Part shown: piece after piece, positions 53,801-64,000 of the stretch
Position numbering within the stretch: the first letter of the stretch is position 1
Layout of the letters: each line of letters starts with the position of its first letter
DNA from: Clavelina lepadiformis
Lineage: Eukaryota > Chordata > Ascidiacea > Aplousobranchia > Clavelinidae
Assembly: GCF_947623445.1 (NCBI RefSeq)
Contig: NC_135246.1
Location: 14,925,856 to 14,989,855, forward strand
Length of the DNA stretch: 64,000 nucleotides
Direction of reading: 5' to 3'
The notes under the pieces: model-generated
Databases searched by the model: none
The model's input: the letters and a program-made list of their open reading frames with translations, nothing else
Told to the model about the DNA's origin: nothing
Translations under genes and position numbers: made by a program

Positions 53801-55419
53801 CTGAATTGGCAACCGTTTTGGATGAAAGTAGGTTGGCTTGTAATAAGGAGAATTGCTTGTTTCAAAGCTTAAGTCGATTTGGCAAGTAAGCAAGATAGAT
53901 TGCATTTCCTGGTTCGTTACCTGGCTTTCTGTCGTGCTGCTCGGAGTAGATTTTGGCTTGATGGTCGGAGTGGTGTTTTCTCTTTTGACCATTATATTCC
54001 GAATGTTGATGTAAGAATGTATATTTACATTTATTCTAAATAGATTTACATTTATTGCAATAAGTATGCTTAGTATATATGATATAGTATACTCACGTTT
54101 CTTCATTTACGCGAAACAATTTTGTACAAGTGTATGCAAAACTTTTCATACACAGCAATAACTAATTTGTCTCGTACGTAATGCAGACGTTTTTGAAAAG
54201 ACAATAATGGAAGTCCGTTAACTCATGGCTAAAATGCCCCACTAAACTCCTTTGCGTAGACCCAATCTAGTAGTTAAGGAATTTGTGTAAACAAGCTTTC
54301 ACTGCTTGTCTATAATGCAGAGCACAAGGAGGAGTTTTAATAGCTGTTGGAGAAACAGGTCTGTTCAGAAGCAAAAAGGAATTCAACAGCGAACCGAATA
54401 CCAACGATAATCGCATTTTAGTTTTCAAATTTTCCTCTCCACTCTACTACGCAAATAAGCAAAGGTAGATTTCATGACTTCCACTTTTAACCGTCATGGC
54501 GTTTTTGTGATGCCTGTGCACGTTTCAAAACTCGTATTGCAAAATTGGTTAAACACTATATACCCGCTATACTGTACAAAGTGTACATATAGTAACACAA
54601 AGCCCGCAAAATGATTTTCTTCGCCCTTCGCAGATTTGAATGCCAAGTTATATCTGCTTTGGGATTTCAGCCTGCAGTTGAGGTCGCAAGACGAAAGAAA
54701 GAAGAACTCAAAAGGAAAAAAATGCAGAAAAAAGAGCTCATAATGTCATCTAGCGGCTCGGTAGTAGCCAACCAAGGTTTTGTTGAGGAGGAAAACGGTG
54801 TAATCAAAACAGTTAGAGCAAATGAAAATCGTGAAGAATCAAGTCGACCGAAAATAAACGAAAACGGTATTATGAATCGTCACAACAAGGACGATGTAAC
54901 TGATTTGGAAGCACAAAATCGTACCACAGAAAAGAGTATCGGTAAAAAGACATCAGAAGAACGTATTTCTCATCTTGTCCTGGATATGGCTTCATGTTCT
55001 TTTATTGACAATGATGGCGTGAAGTCGTTAAAATCTCTTCATCAGACTCTTTCGAAGTTGAATATAAAAGTGCTGTTAGCAGAATGCACAAGTAAGGTCA
55101 TCTAACCAAGATTCTCTACAGCCGTATAGTGTAGGCTTATAGAAAAAATATTTTTTGTAAGTAATTTAAGCTTTCATAAGATATCCATAAAATAGATATG
55201 ACCGATTTTCTAGGTGAAGTTAGAAGATGTCTCCAAGCAGGAAATTTTCCGTCCAAAGCAGAAGAAGAAAGCGCAGAATATCAACCAGTATATTTTGTTT
55301 CGGTTAAAAAAGCGTTTAATTACGCAACCAAAGACATCACTAGCGCAGTCCTCTCTGATGCAATAAACGAATCGAATGATACTACCTGCAACACAGGAAT
55401 TGATGCCACTCGCATGTAG
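50881..55419 (+). CDS. SLC26 anion exchanger/sulfate permease, copy B
   Basis: Fourteen exons: 50881-51031, 51209-51340, 51596-51753, 51889-52104, 52257-52421, 52483-52575, 52754-52896, 53009-53153, 53369-53482, 53619-53756, 53868-54010, 54321-54464, 54634-55091 and 55214-55419; 801 aa, all phases close. Signature segments are [35 protein letters not shown] and [20 protein letters not shown]. Exon 4 encodes a long extracellular loop with two Cys and an NVT sequon. STAS opens with [18 protein letters not shown] and resumes with [20 protein letters not shown] after an insert of about 100 residues, whose first half is very Lys-rich. The donor after exon 9 is a non-consensus GTCATT. The start is the ATG at 50881. 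It shares most intron positions with copy A, indicating an old inverted duplication. Confidence 0.92.
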
Positions 55420-57267
55420 CGCATTAGTGACTTTACATTGTATACGATGTATTCTTGTTCTTTAATTAATTCATTATAGCTAACTTATCGTGATCATTTC
55501 TACTCAACAGAATTTTATAGTTTTAGTGTATGGCGCAGTGTAGCCCATACAGTTATGTACTCGCTATTGTGTGGTATTTGTAGCCCCGTATTTTGGTGCA
55601 GAAATGTCATACCGGTACTATGTCTTTATGTTACCTTCTGTTTTTTGAGCGTAAACTAGTCGCAAAGGCAAAACCCAGCAATAGTACTAAGGTTCCGAAA
55701 TTGGCTTTCGTAATATAGTACCTGAATATTTTGTATTTCAGTAGTTTGTTAATGAAATGCGCTACAAACGAAAAGATTGTTTTTCTGAAATTGGTGACAA
55801 CATAAAGCCAAATTGAACCCCTCCGTATTTCTAAAGACGATACAGGGAAATACCCGTTAAGATAATAAAAACATCTGTTCTGTTAAGCACTTTATCTGAC
55901 TGAAAAACATATGTGATGTTTTTTGATGTAACCGTACAGATTTAGCATTCTAGTAGAGCCTATTAAGCACCTGCCTACCATAATACAGAACGTATTTTTG
56001 AATACCGAAACAAGGTATTGATAAATTATTGTTGCCAGTAAATTAAGAAAGGTATGATACCGGTAACGTTTAATTCCCTGGCAAAAAATTATCCGTTCCA
56101 AGACGTTTTCTCTTAGGCTTATTAGCAGGTAAATAAGTTTAACTTGCCTATTCGTGTGTCTTTTTTTCTAACCCAACTGGCAACAGCCCATGTCTCAGAC
56201 AACGAATTCTGCCGGTGGAAATAGCCTAGTCACTTTGATTTTGAATTTAACATAATTTCTCAGAATTGCACCAAATCATTAGGCTTATTTAATTATCAGC
56301 CAATTGAATTTGAATTCAAGGAGAATTTCACTTCATAAGCTTACTGTCAGACAGTAATAAACAGGTACGGTAAAAAGTAAAACGATACATTAAAATATCA
56401 ATAGCCTAGGTAAATAATTGGCAATAAGTTGAAATAATAGCCTTCATATTTATCCAATTGAAAACGTTGATTGCGCACAGGCTTAATCTTCTTACAGTTA
56501 TACCAGTACAGGCTTACTGAACTTTAGGGCCTAGTTTGAGTGTGTGGGACAGTGATATTAAGATTACTAAGTGGCCATCTATTTATTAAACGAGTTAACA
56601 GTTACCTTACCCTTTTTGGAAGTAATGGTTGTTTAGGGACTTCAATGGGTTTAGTGTTCGTACTAACCATTATTCATTTTTATCATTTGGATACATAATC
56701 CTTGCACGTTTGAAGCCCCCTCCTTTTTCCCACTTTTAGTTTGCTGGTGGAGTTGTTATTTTATCACTCTATAATGGTTGGCACTTTATTTTTCACTGCC
56801 CCACAAAAAATTATGAAAAATAAACAATGTGAATTTCCAGCACATACATTCGAGACTCTCATTCAGGTGAGAAAGTCTTGCAGATGACCAATGCTTTAAC
56901 TTAGTAACGTGACAGGCTAATGCAGTGATGGCTTAAATGACTACCAACCAGTCTTTTTTGCTGAAAACTTTATAATTGAAGGAGAATAGTTATCTATTTA
57001 AAAAAAGTAGAGTAAAGATATACTGATACAATATATATTCACTCCTCGATTACAACTATTATTTAATATTTATAATTAAAATTAAATAGGATCATAATAT
57101 TACTTAGGTACACTCGTCTACCTTCATGTTTTACTAGCAGGTTATAAGACTTTAAGTTACACGAAAGGTTATGTTCAATTCTGAAACAAGTATTTCTAAA
57201 CCTTTAGAACCTGATCTGCTAACGGTTCGAGTTCAAGGCACGGTGCCACTGCCAATAACAAGTCAGC
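55420..57267. other. Intergenic stretch, no gene recognised
   Basis: 1.85 kb between the SLC26 copy B stop and the FAAP100-like ORF. Only short ORFs without features are present. The last part presumably holds the promoter of the downstream gene. Confidence 0.5.
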
Positions 57268-58869
57268 ATGATGGATATTTTGGACGAATTTCCTTGTAAC
57301 ATTACTTGCGTAGACCATATCCACTTTGAAAACAATATCACACTGACATTTGTTTCCTGCAGAATTGGAGTTCATGTTTATGGAAATGACAAAAAAATTG
57401 GATTCTGCAATGTGCCCATGCAATGTGAGAGGCTTGCCAAACATCTTTTGAAGCTTAAACACATAAAAGATATGGCAACAGCAATTGATAAAGTTAAAAA
57501 GTCACTTCTTCCATTTCAAATGCAAGCCGTGTCTATGTTTGACTTTGTTGGAGAATATTTCATTGCTGTGTTAAACAATGGAGATCTGATATTTTTTCAG
57601 AATGCTCTGAGGGAAGGCCTTCTCAAGGAAAAGATCTTTAGTAACATTTTGGGTTATGCTACTAGCACGGTAAGCCTAACCCCCGTCTTGAAAGACAAAC
57701 ACACCGTTGTACTTACCAAAACAATATCCCTGAAAAACAACAATAATGGATCTATTGTGGTGGATAAGCATGGATTTGCAGCTTTTTTTGGTCTTGAAGC
57801 TTCACTTTGTTGCTCAGACATTCTGCTTTTGTGTTTATCAAATGGAACCATTTGGTATTTGCCGCTAAATTCAAGTTTGGGCACACCATCTTTTTTGTAC
57901 TCTCTTAATGATGAGTGCATAGAAGTAGGCACAAGGAAATATGATGACACAGTTACTTTATTATTTTGCACGAAATGTGGGAAAGTGACATCGCTCATAC
58001 CAAAATGTGACCATTTCAAAGTTGAAGTGCACTGGATCAAGAAAGATGATGATCAACTGCCAAATATATGCTGCAATCGAACCAACTACTTTGAACAGTG
58101 TCGAAATAGCCTTATAGCAAAACGTAATGTTTTAGTTTTGCCAAGAACTAATGTCTTTGCTGTAACTAATTCCACAAATCTCCATCGATTGAGAATGGAT
58201 ATTTCTGAGTTGGGAAAAAGAAGAAAGACCCTTAATAAATTTCATGAGGAAGCACAGACAGCAATAATCAGACACAAAGACCTGGCAAACTTGTCAATCA
58301 AAAGTGAAGATTTATTTAAATACCACTTCACTGAATCGTATTTGCATGTTGAAGTGACTGATACGAACGTTTCTCCACTGGATTTTCAAGTAGTTTTGCA
58401 ATCCAATTCAAGTTCTAAAACTATTTCAAGCTCAAGTCATACCATTAGTGTCCCTTTCAGCGATGCTGTAGACTGTTGTCAAGCCAAATGTTTCGTCTGC
58501 AGAAATGATGTGCTCATAGGAAGTGATTCAATAAAATTTAATATTCTCAACTTTATGACGTATTCCAGCAATGTTTTATGGCTTGAAAAACGTTTTTCAT
58601 TTAAGCTTTTGCTATGCAGAAGTTTGACTTCACAAAGCATTGATTTCCTGAAATTTTTATTTCAACCAGAAATAGTTGTGAAAAAGCAAATATTTTCCTT
58701 AAAAATTGCATCAGATGAAATATTTGTCAAGTTCATGCTTAGTTCAAATGAAAAACAAACTGCGTTTCATGCGACTTCATCAAATGAATATATTCTGTGG
58801 AAATTTAAGTCTCTTATGGTATACCGTCTTCATAATATTAATAAAGGAAGTGAATCAGCTGCGTTGTAA
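57268..58869 (+). CDS. FAAP100/FANCB-like Fanconi anaemia core complex protein
   Basis: A single intronless ORF of 533 aa. The N-half reads like short beta strands of a propeller (VGEYFIAVLNNGDLIFFQN, SDILLLCLSNGTIWYLPL). A helical, coiled-coil-like stretch (ISELGKRRKTLNKFHEEA) follows, then a beta-rich C-part with HVEVTDTNVSPLDFQVVLQ and a Ser-rich hairpin ending HTISVPFSDA. This order matches vertebrate FAAP100, and more loosely its partner FANCB, which cooperate in monoubiquitination of FANCD2-FANCI. In human FAAP100 the propeller strand before the coiled coil and the hairpin after it fall at the same relative places. It is shorter than the human protein (about 880 aa). The identification is by pattern, not alignment. 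ATG 57268 follows an in-frame stop; ATG 57271 is also possible. Confidence 0.5.
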   Translation: MMDILDEFPCNITCVDHIHFENNITLTFVSCRIGVHVYGNDKKIGFCNVPMQCERLAKHLLKLKHIKDMATAIDKVKKSLLPFQMQAVSMFDFVGEYFIAVLNNGDLIFFQNALREGLLKEKIFSNILGYATSTVSLTPVLKDKHTVVLTKTISLKNNNNGSIVVDKHGFAAFFGLEASLCCSDILLLCLSNGTIWYLPLNSSLGTPSFLYSLNDECIEVGTRKYDDTVTLLFCTKCGKVTSLIPKCDHFKVEVHWIKKDDDQLPNICCNRTNYFEQCRNSLIAKRNVLVLPRTNVFAVTNSTNLHRLRMDISELGKRRKTLNKFHEEAQTAIIRHKDLANLSIKSEDLFKYHFTESYLHVEVTDTNVSPLDFQVVLQSNSSSKTISSSSHTISVPFSDAVDCCQAKCFVCRNDVLIGSDSIKFNILNFMTYSSNVLWLEKRFSFKLLLCRSLTSQSIDFLKFLFQPEIVVKKQIFSLKIASDEIFVKFMLSSNEKQTAFHATSSNEYILWKFKSLMVYRLHNINKGSESAAL

Positions 58870-58875
58870 AATAAA
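58870..58875 (+). terminator. Poly(A) signal AATAAA directly after the stop codon
   Basis: The hexamer begins on the base after the TAA at 58867-58869, so the predicted 3' UTR of the FAAP100-like gene could be only a few tens of bases. The next gene ends on the opposite strand 460 bp away. Confidence 0.5.
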
Positions 58876-59332
58876 ATTAACTGTGAAGTGTTGTACTTTT
58901 TTTCAAAATGCAGCCCAGACATACGTAAAATTGTACTAATCTGTGTTATAACTGTTCCATACATCATCACTTGCATTAAAAATCAATAACGAACGGCACC
59001 AATTAAAATGAAGATTAAAACTGCAAGATCAAAATACCATGAAAAAGAATATCTTCGGTCCATATCTAAAATATATAGATTAGCTTATTAAAAGAAACAT
59101 GTGAGAAATTCATTTAATACTGGTTTATAATCATTCTCACCAGGAAGATAATTTCCTAGGTTTGATTGAGGTCAATTGTTTTTGCTCACTGTCAACTGAA
59201 GGTCTTGCTAAATAATTCATATCTGATAAATTTTTGGACGGACCTCAATAAGCGTTTTTTGATAAATATTTATGAGACTATCGGTATTGGACTACAATGC
59301 TCACCTTACAAGCTCAAGAATTGTGAATACTG

Positions 59333-62326
59333 TCATGATGACGTTTTTTGATTAGTAATAATATCTTTCGTTTTCTTCTCATCTAGCATAGTTTTTTGTT
59401 TCAGTTCATCAATTTTCTTTTGCAAAGTTGATGATTGTTTTTTCAAGCCTCCTCTACTTGGTTGTAGTGATGCATTTTGCAAATAGTATTTCGATGTTAT
59501 TGAAACTACAAAGCAAACAGTTGTCCATGAAGTGAACTGTGCATATATACAAGTGTAGCAAAAAATTAAACCTGGTAAACAGTTTTTTAATTCTACTAGC
59601 ACACTTGCTAAAATGCTGATGGATATAGGCTGCCTGTAAACAGATAAAATATGCTGACATTGCAATACTTACCATGACTGGATATTTCAGAGCAATCCTT
59701 GCTGGAGTCTTCCTTTAGCTTTTTGCACAGGGCTTCATACATGCTATTACTGCATTGGACACAAAGTTTAACTTCAAATAATCAGCTCGTTGCAATGTAT
59801 AGCATCATTAAAATAGTGAAGGCCAATAAAGTATGTATGAATATGGCCTAGCGGCTAGGCCCTAGCCAATATAAACCGCAACTACCTGCTACGCTTGTTT
59901 GTTTTTGCATTCTTGCTTTTATGTTTAGAAAACCAGGTCGTAATAGACTTTTCAGAACAGTTCAGATCATCTGACAATTTCTGGATGGTTTCACTGTAGA
60001 ATACATTTCAACAATATCATGAATCCCATATTTTCAACAGCTTGAGATATCGTTTATATATCTAGTCATACCACGAAAGAAATAATACGGCAAATTTAAT
60101 AAATTATTGGCTAATAAGCCAAAGCTTTTTAACAGAAATTGAGCTTAATTGTTCGTGGGTTGCCAAGACGCAAGAATAGTGTAATGTGGCCCATACACAT
60201 AAAACTTTGGGCACTCCTGAATGTGAAAATATAAAGTTTTACTGCATACTTATCAGGATTTGGATTCAAAGAAAATGATTTAAGTAAGATTTTTGTTGAT
60301 TTCACATCAAACATGTCAATATTTCGTTTTTTTCTTTTGGAAACACCAATAAAGTTGTTGAATTCATTGTCTCCCTAAAATAACAATTTCAGGTCAAAGT
60401 AGTAGTTTTTTTCAAATGCTTTTAATATTACGTATGGTATATTAGACAACAGTAACAAATACCAACTTTAAAAATTCCTAACGAAATGATGTCTAAACAC
60501 AATTACACAGGATGTACAAATCAGAATGCTTGAAATATACACACTGTAGCTAAGCTGCATGTAATGAATTAATCAAGGTGACTATTAAAAATACTGAAAT
60601 TTACGTAGTGCGCCATGCGATTGAAAGATCATACAACAGACAAACCTTTTGCTTTTGTTGTTGAGCATTTTTCAACCAGTCATATAAAACTGGATACAAG
60701 GAAATCATACATGAAATTGATAGTTCCAACATTTCAAACCTGTAAACAAAAATTTGATGCATTTCAATAACACAAAAAATAGATTTTAGCTTTACCTAAA
60801 AGCGACAACACATGGCAACAGAATATTTATTTTCGAACTGAATAAAATCCTTGCTAGACTTAAACTCGATGGTTATTTTTACCTGCTCAAATCCTGATAA
60901 TCAATTTTTTGTGCATTGTTAACTGAAGATATGTTTTTGTAGTCTTGCCCGAATTTAAAACTGTTTATCAGGACTATTGAACAGAAACGAGTTCAATTAA
61001 AAAGTTTCAAACAGCGCCATTGCAATGATAGCACGGCATCGTCAAACATTAAACCTAGAGTCTGGCACTTCAACCACTATAATACTGAGAGTCAATTGTT
61101 GCCTTTCCAGTAACAAGTGTTTTGCCCAAATCAGTCAGCAAATTTACTTTGAAATTGTTGATCTATTAATCGGTTTTCTTCTCCATTTTCCAATTGATGT
61201 GGCAACTTGACGTTGCGTTACATCCATCGAAATTCGAGCATCACGAAACTTTTCCGCAAATTTGGCTATTTCTTTAAAGTTGACGTTTAATTTCTTTTCA
61301 AGCCCTTCATGCACTTTTGTGTTATCTGTATTGGAGTTTATGAATGGAGTGAATTTATATATGGAGTGTAAGCCACAACAATTAACATATCTCCAACTTA
61401 CCACTATGTTCATTGAAAATTGATGGAGAAGACTTCATGGCTTTCTTTGAACCTTTCTAAAAACATATTAGTTTGTAATATATTCGAAGCAAAAACACTA
61501 GAGCCAGAGTAGATGCAACATTTTAATAACAGGCGTTTTGAGTAACTTGTATGAGTATAGTTATTATTTGAAATGTCTACTCTGGCTATAGTGTTTTTCC
61601 TTGGAATTACTTGATCTTCCCAACATTGTTCTCCTAGATGCTTAATAATGCAGCTGAGGTTTAAAAAAAATGTTTGTATACAGTATATATAAAAACGCGA
61701 TTACTTTCTGTATGAGGTTTGACAGTTCTTCATGGAGCTTATCTTCTGCTTGAACAATTTCTGCTGAAAGACCACAGAATATTTAATCATGTTAATACAA
61801 GTTATATCACTTTCCATGCTGTAACTTTTCAAATGATTGATTTTCTTGGAAATAATGAGTACAAAATATGAACTTTATGTGCATCATGCATGCATACATG
61901 CGTTCCATCTGTGGCAACAAATTTGCTTTTAGACGTGCCGTATGTTTCATAATTTGATTGGAATTTGAAAGAATAAAAACCAATCAAGAACAATTTCTGA
62001 AACTGGTGAACTTGTAATGCTAAAGGTGTTCCAAATATTCCTAACTCATAGTCATCACTACATGCTAAAAAATGCAACCAACTTGAACAGATACACACAC
62101 AGCAACACACTTGAAAAAATCAGGATATGCAATAATTACCCGTATCATGAGAATATGCAACATCAACAATGTAACCCTTGATACCATTCAATTCAACAAG
62201 CTCAAGTTCAGCTTTCCTCTGTGAAACTTTTTCCAGTAAATCATTGTATCCCATATTTTCATGCAGTACAAATGATTGGCCAGCTCCGTCTTTATCAGAT
62301 TCTGAATCACAAACCGTTTGAGGCAT
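59333..62326 (-). CDS. Divergent POU-homeobox transcription factor
   Basis: Exons in transcript order: 62140-62326, 61705-61763, 61402-61456, 61148-61325, (60883-60960 optional), 60646-60739, 60250-60374, 59886-59993, 59673-59749 and 59333-59451. It encodes 333 aa without the optional exon, 359 aa with it; phases close in both. Skipping it restores a full-length POU-specific domain (about residues 115-188): FKEIAKFAEKFRDARI, DVTQRQVATSIGK, NRSTISKFEMLELS, LYPVLYDWLKNA, with the same spacing as Oct1 between the GK and SxFE motifs. A basic linker SKRKKRN leads into a homeodomain at about 206-265 (STKILLKSF, NPNPDNETIQKLSDDL, SITTWFSKHKSKN). L16, F20, W48 and F49 are kept, but Asn51 is Lys, and in the POU-specific half the usual SQTT reads NRST. 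The acceptor of the last exon is the weakest. The N-terminus has a short coiled coil. The POU class is not assignable. Confidence 0.82.
60883..60960 (-). other. Candidate 78-nt cassette exon inside the POU-specific domain
   Basis: Flanked by a usable acceptor (gataaacag) and donor (AG/GTAAAA), phase 2 on both sides, with no stop. Inclusion adds 26 residues between STIS and RFEM, in the middle of the DNA-recognition helix, and would disrupt that helix. Skipping joins the flanking exons in frame to STISKFEM. It may be a true regulated exon or a chance open segment. Confidence 0.35.
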
Positions 62327-64000
62327 ATCTTATCTGTATGAGTGATGTACAGTATACTGTAGATATAGGCAAACCTAAGTACATACCACCAACTAATGAA
62401 TCCTATAAGGAAAGACATTTTGGAAATTATAGACAAGATCGTAGCAAAACTCACGTACCAACATAGGAATAAACAATTCCAACGTTAAAATTTGAAATGC
62501 GTTTTCATTAGGCTAGCGGCTAGCCTACTCCAATACAATGTTTCAAATTTCAAAATACTGAAATATCCGTCAGCAAAAATTAATCGTCGCAATTCGTTTT
62601 AAAGCTTTAAACGCGTTTTACCTCAAACATCACGTGCAGAATAGTATGCTCATACTTCATGCCTGAGCACAGATTACTTATACGCTACTACAGCAAGCTT
62701 GTCATGCTGGTTGTTTTGTATCCGGTTGCCGCCGCTTAGGTAAGCAGTTTTCACAACCGCAGCACGAGTGCAAAGTGATTTAAACATGTCAAAAAAACCG
62801 TTATCGTGCTTTGGCGCCATTCAATACCACAACTTGCTTAAGTTAGCAATAGGCTAGATACCATTAGAATAGTCAACGTCAGGAACTAAGGCAGGTTTTA
62901 GATGAATACAGTATTTACAGACAAAAAAGTGACAATGTTCGGTGGTTAAAGCGTATAGCGTCACATCAACTGTTTGCAGCCTGCTATATATACAAGCAAA
63001 AAGTATTAAAGACCTAGTTCATCTGAGGCGAGTAGGCTAAAGCTACCCTTCGCCCTTAGAATGGTCGATCACCCTTTTTAAGAATGAAAAAAGAATTAGC
63101 GTGTTACAGAACGCAACGTGGTTAGCTGAAAGTGAACAACAGGCAGTTGTATATCTTGTAACTGCGTGAAACTGAACGTTGTGATTACTTTTTCCGCAAT
63201 CGCCTTAACTTATGAGTAGTTGCGTACAATTGTGTGATTAGTCACGATTACTGTACTTGTGTTCTTTATTCAAAACGATCGAAAGTTGTTACAGTACACC
63301 ACTTAATTTCAGCCATTTACAGCTTTATATCTGAAACCTAAAATGAGTCCATTTCATCGATTAACAAGTTTGAAGTTAACTTAATGTTTATGCGTGGCAT
63401 AGTGGGTACCAACGTAATAATAAAGGAAGTTACATTTTATGCTTCCATAGTGCACAGTGCACACTAAAGAGAATAGAATAGACCTTTCACACTGCCGCCT
63501 GCCATTTTGAAAGGTTGAGTAAGGCGTTACGAATCGTAAGTACCGCAACTTCGTTGCGTCTGTGAAACATAAACAAAGACTGACGAGGTCAGTCTTCCCT
63601 TTCCGTTTTTCTCTCTCTCGCTCCACAGACACATCGGCATCGCAACTACGTGCAAACAGGAAAATGTCCTTTAGCCGAGCTGGTCTCAGAAAATGCTTTG
63701 GCCCAATCAGATTCATTCGGCTAAAGGCCAGACATGCCAAAGGTCAACGCAACTTAGTTTAGGGTGCTTGTAAACGCATAGAAAAAGTTACTTCGCCACA
63801 AAGCTGAGAGAATATATTTGTTAGTGTGTTTTGGAAGTTCTATGCTACACATCGAGTAAAAAACATTTGTCAATAGGCCGTGGAACGTATGAAACTGGCA
63901 GAAGTGTTAAAACGTTTCGCAGCTTCGCTTTGTTAAACACAGACGAGAACCAGATTCATGCACCTATTTCAACATGGTGGGCTGTAAAGGTCTACATTGC
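62327..64000. other. Upstream region of the POU gene and right end of the window
   Basis: Contains the POU promoter and, at 63483-63596, a cluster of small perfect inverted repeats. A 66-codon ORF (63562-63762, +) has no recognisable domain. No other gene is supported; a gene that starts beyond 64000 could have its promoter here. Confidence 0.45.
63483..63596. repeat. Cluster of four short perfect inverted repeats
   Basis: CCTTTCA (63483-63489) pairs with TGAAAGG (63508-63514). TTACG-aat-CGTAA spans 63527-63539. CGCAAC-ttc-GTTGCG spans 63544-63558. AAGACTGAC-gag-GTCAGTCTT spans 63576-63596. Three have loops of exactly three bases. Role unknown. Confidence 0.6.

Noticed and set aside
57215-57245. 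GGTTCGAGTTCAAGG resembling a tRNA T-arm
   Set aside because: No D-arm, anticodon stem or acceptor pairing upstream; it lies directly before the FAAP100-like start codon.
63562-63762. 66-codon plus-strand ORF at the right end
   Set aside because: Low complexity at its start and no domain; its ATG overlaps the hairpin cluster, making it more likely leader sequence or chance.

Overview
The window looks like a tunicate (ascidian, Ciona-type) nuclear chromosome segment. It is AT-rich, it carries chordate gene families, the genes have many short introns with clean GT-AG borders, and the intergenic spaces are short. The species assignment is an inference from gene content and style. Gene models were built by reading splice sites by eye. 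In nine multi-exon models every exon phase joins and the total length is a multiple of three.

Layout from left to right. (1) An ASB1-like ankyrin/SOCS-box gene on + (1237-3473). (2) An SLC6 amino-acid transporter on + (6156-10077), an MFSD4-like major facilitator gene on + (11655-14269), and a second SLC6 paralogue on - (14754-22421). The two SLC6 genes share nearly every intron position and form an inverted pair around the MFS gene. A nested exon-like unit and a promoter-like block lie in the large intron of the second SLC6 gene. (3) A gene-poor stretch (22422-29939) with an inverted-repeat DNA element and a possible LTR fragment. (4) A 57-residue tail-anchored micropeptide ORF on - (29940-30113), head-to-head with a CTR/SLC31 copper transporter on + (30845-32648) that has a complete hAT-type MITE in intron 1. 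A second CTR gene follows on + (36042-37336). (5) Two SLC26 anion transporters in divergent orientation (39654-46612 on -, 50881-55419 on +). (6) A single-exon ORF resembling FAAP100/FANCB (57268-58869 on +), tail-to-tail with a highly divergent POU-homeobox gene (59333-62326 on -).

Most of the window therefore encodes membrane transport: Na/Cl-coupled amino-acid uptake, an MFS carrier, copper entry and anion exchange. Three local tandem or inverted duplications account for six of the eleven genes. The POU gene, pieced together from ten short exons, is the most unusual single item: both halves of the POU domain are present at canonical spacing, but key DNA-contact residues are changed, and a possible 26-codon cassette exon falls inside the POU-specific recognition helix.
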